Source: Gemmatimonadota bacterium
Lineage (GTDB): Bacteria > Gemmatimonadota > Gemmatimonadetes > Gemmatimonadales > GWC2-71-9
Assembly (NCBI GenBank): GCA_003221075.1
Contig: QHUF01000264.1
Coordinates: 1-7,085, forward strand
Direction of reading: 5' to 3'
DNA length: 7,085 nt
The first letter of the stretch is position 1, and the number at the start of each line of letters is the position of its first letter. Below the pieces are notes generated by a model. It was not told where the DNA came from. It saw only the letters and a list, made by a program, of their open reading frames with translations, and did not search any database. The position numbers and the translations under genes are program-made. Positions 5,816 through 7,085 of the stretch are shown one piece after another.

Positions 5816-6282
5816 TTCAGCACGTCCTGTTCGTCTGCACCGGCAACATCTGCCGCAGCCCGCTCGCCGCGTCGCTGCTCGAGCGCGCGCTCGAGGAACG
5901 CGGTCTCGAAGTCGAAGTGACGTCGGCCGGCACCGGTGCCTGGGACGGCGCGCCCGCCTCCGAAGGCGCCTATCTCGTGGGCCTCGAGCGGGGCCTCGAT
6001 CTCTCGGGACACCGCGCCCGCCTCCTGACGCGCGAGCTGGTCGAAGGCGCCGACTTGATCCTCACCATGGCACGTCATCACCGCGCGCGTGTGGACGAGC
6101 TGGGCGGCGAGGGCCGCGTCTTCGTGCTCGGTGAGTATGCGGGCCGTGGCAGCGACGAGGTGAGCGATCCCTTTGGCGGCGATCTCGGCGTGTACCGGGA
6201 CACCTGTCAGGAGCTCGAGGCGCTCTCCGCCGCCGTTGCCGACCGTCTCGCCGCTGAGAGCAAGCGTGGAGATCAGCGCTAA
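5812..6282 (+). CDS. Low-molecular-weight protein phosphatase, YwlE-like by context and C-terminal sequence
   Basis: Low-molecular-weight phosphatases hydrolyse phosphotyrosine, or phosphoarginine in the YwlE branch, through a cysteinyl-phosphate intermediate. The 156-residue product carries the P-loop C9-TGNIC-R15-S near its start, SAGT (38-41), and the general-acid motif DPFGG with D119. The start is ATG 5812, overlapping the tsaC stop (ATGA); the frame is open upstream of it, but the residues there are a shadow of tsaC. The segment RVFVLGEY through DPFGG to ELEAL resembles Bacillus YwlE, and YwlE is also near a tsaC homologue. However, the P-loop has Ile13 where YwlE has Thr11, the residue reported to select phosphoarginine; Ile at this place is usual in tyrosine phosphatases. 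Arsenate reductase of the same fold is less likely, since the extra redox Cys pattern is not evident. Family certain, substrate open. Confidence 0.9.
   Translation: MIQHVLFVCTGNICRSPLAASLLERALEERGLEVEVTSAGTGAWDGAPASEGAYLVGLERGLDLSGHRARLLTRELVEGADLILTMARHHRARVDELGGEGRVFVLGEYAGRGSDEVSDPFGGDLGVYRDTCQELEALSAAVADRLAAESKRGDQR
6256..6260 (+). promoter_or_regulatory. Probable ribosome binding site of aroE
   Basis: Purine run GAGAG, 5 nt before GTG 6266, inside the end of the phosphatase gene. It is a modest match, but no other start codon precedes the conserved N-terminal motif of AroE, so it supports GTG 6266. Confidence 0.45.
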
Positions 6283-7085
6283 GACGCGTCTCCTCACGGT
6301 CATCGGTGACCCGGTGGCCCACTCCCTTTCCCCCGCGATGTACAACGCCGCGTGTCGAGCGCTCGGGCTCGATGCGGTCTACGTGGCCCTCCGCGTGGCG
6401 CCCGCATCGCTGCCCGCGGTGCTCGCGATGCAGGCCGCCATCGGCGGTGCGGGCAATGTCACCGTCCCGCACAAGGAAGCAGTCGAAGGATCCGTCGCGC
6501 GGAAAACGGATGTCTGCGCCCGCGTCGGCGCGTGCAATACGTTCTGGACAGAGGACGGGGGAGCCCTCGTCGGCGACAACACCGACGTGTTCGGTGTAAC
6601 GAGCGCGCTCGCAAAAATCGGGGCAGGCAAGAAAGGGGAGCGGTGGCTGGTGGTAGGAACTGGCGGGTCCGCTCGTGCGACCGCGGTGGCGGCGGCGGAC
6701 TGCGGCGCCACGCTGTTCGTGCGCTCGCGCGATGCCGCACGGGCGAAGGCGTTCGCCGCGTGGGCGAGCGGCATCGGCGTCCCGACGACGGTCGCGGCTG
6801 GACCGATCGAGGTCGATGTCGCGATCAACGCGACGCCGCTGGGGCTCGCGGGACACGATCCGATCCCGGTGGACGTCAACCACATCCCGGGGGTGCAACG
6901 CGCGCTGGACCTGGTCTACGCGCCTGGTGAAACGCGGTGGGTCCACGCGCTCCGCGAGCGCGGGATCGAAGCCATGGATGGTCGCGAGATGCTCGTCCAG
7001 CAGGGCGCGGCGGCGTTCGAACGGTTTTTCCCCGGCACCGCCGCCCCGCGAGAGGTCATGCGCGCCGCCGTGCAGCGCGCGCTGC
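6266..7085 (+). CDS. aroE: Shikimate dehydrogenase (NADP+), 3' end cut by the window edge
   Basis: AroE reduces 3-dehydroshikimate to shikimate with NADPH, the fourth step of aromatic amino acid synthesis. The open frame runs from GTG 6266 to the last base without a stop; 273 residues are visible, about the full length of the family, so only a short tail is missing. Motifs in order: GDPVAHSLSPAMYN (14-27) with the shikimate-binding Ser-x-Ser, NVTVPHKE (64-71) with catalytic K70, GACNTF (88-93, Cys where Val is common), GDNTDVFG (103-110) with catalytic D107, the Rossmann loop GTGGSARAT (131-139), a VRSRDAARA segment that probably binds the NADP phosphate, INATPLGL, and the C-terminal GREMLVQQGAAAFERF. 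The start overlaps the phosphatase gene by 17 nt and is preceded by GAGAG. The complete motif set argues for AroE rather than YdiB or a quinate enzyme, though these are not excluded by sequence alone. Confidence 0.95.
   Translation, partial: MEISAKTRLLTVIGDPVAHSLSPAMYNAACRALGLDAVYVALRVAPASLPAVLAMQAAIGGAGNVTVPHKEAVEGSVARKTDVCARVGACNTFWTEDGGALVGDNTDVFGVTSALAKIGAGKKGERWLVVGTGGSARATAVAAADCGATLFVRSRDAARAKAFAAWASGIGVPTTVAAGPIEVDVAINATPLGLAGHDPIPVDVNHIPGVQRALDLVYAPGETRWVHALRERGIEAMDGREMLVQQGAAAFERFFPGTAAPREVMRAAVQRAL

Noticed and set aside
6062..6946. 294-residue - strand open frame over the phosphatase and aroE
   Set aside because: Antisense shadow of aroE, whose own frame is open to the window edge with all catalytic motifs.

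Overview
The window is a gapless stretch of eight protein-coding genes, all on the + strand, from a GC-rich bacterium (about two thirds G+C by eye). The content (type 4 Fe-S uracil-DNA glycosylase, MEP-pathway IspD, bifunctional CoaBC), the frequent GTG/TTG starts, and two 8-bp-unit repeats inside coding regions resemble what I recall of Gemmatimonadota genomes. There is no rRNA or other phylogenetic marker that I can place exactly, so the phylum is a moderate-confidence inference.

Layout: coaBC (1-927, 5' end outside the window), udg type 4 (924-1712), dnaB (1675-3117), radA (3110-4465), ispD (4437-5165), tsaC (5162-5815), a low-molecular-weight protein phosphatase of YwlE type (5812-6282), aroE (6266 to the window end, only the last residues missing). 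Every junction is a physical overlap (4, 38, 8, 29, 4, 4 and 17 nt), so there is no intergenic base anywhere. I see no promoter, terminator, tRNA, CRISPR array or insertion sequence. The set is probably one polycistronic, translationally coupled transcription unit that starts upstream and continues downstream.

Functionally the genes are housekeeping but mixed: CoA synthesis (coaBC), DNA repair, replication and recombination (udg, dnaB, radA), isoprenoid precursors (ispD), tRNA t6A modification (tsaC), a protein phosphatase, and the shikimate pathway (aroE). The dnaB-radA and tsaC-phosphatase neighbours are the most plausible functional pairs.

The most interesting non-gene structure is a pair of imperfect palindromes built from 8-bp units of related sequence (consensus about CGGAYGGK). 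One lies in frame in the N-terminal linker of UDG (1001-1103), the other in the linker between the zinc finger and ATPase domain of RadA (3225-3292). They look like members of one dispersed repeat family tolerated inside protein linkers, comparable in concept to Rickettsia palindromic elements. The UDG copy also carries one four-tract G-quadruplex motif on each strand, with identical 8-nt spacing. Two active-site substitutions also deserve checking: Glu where E. coli CoaBC has its decarboxylase-domain Cys, and Ile where YwlE has its phosphoarginine-selecting Thr.
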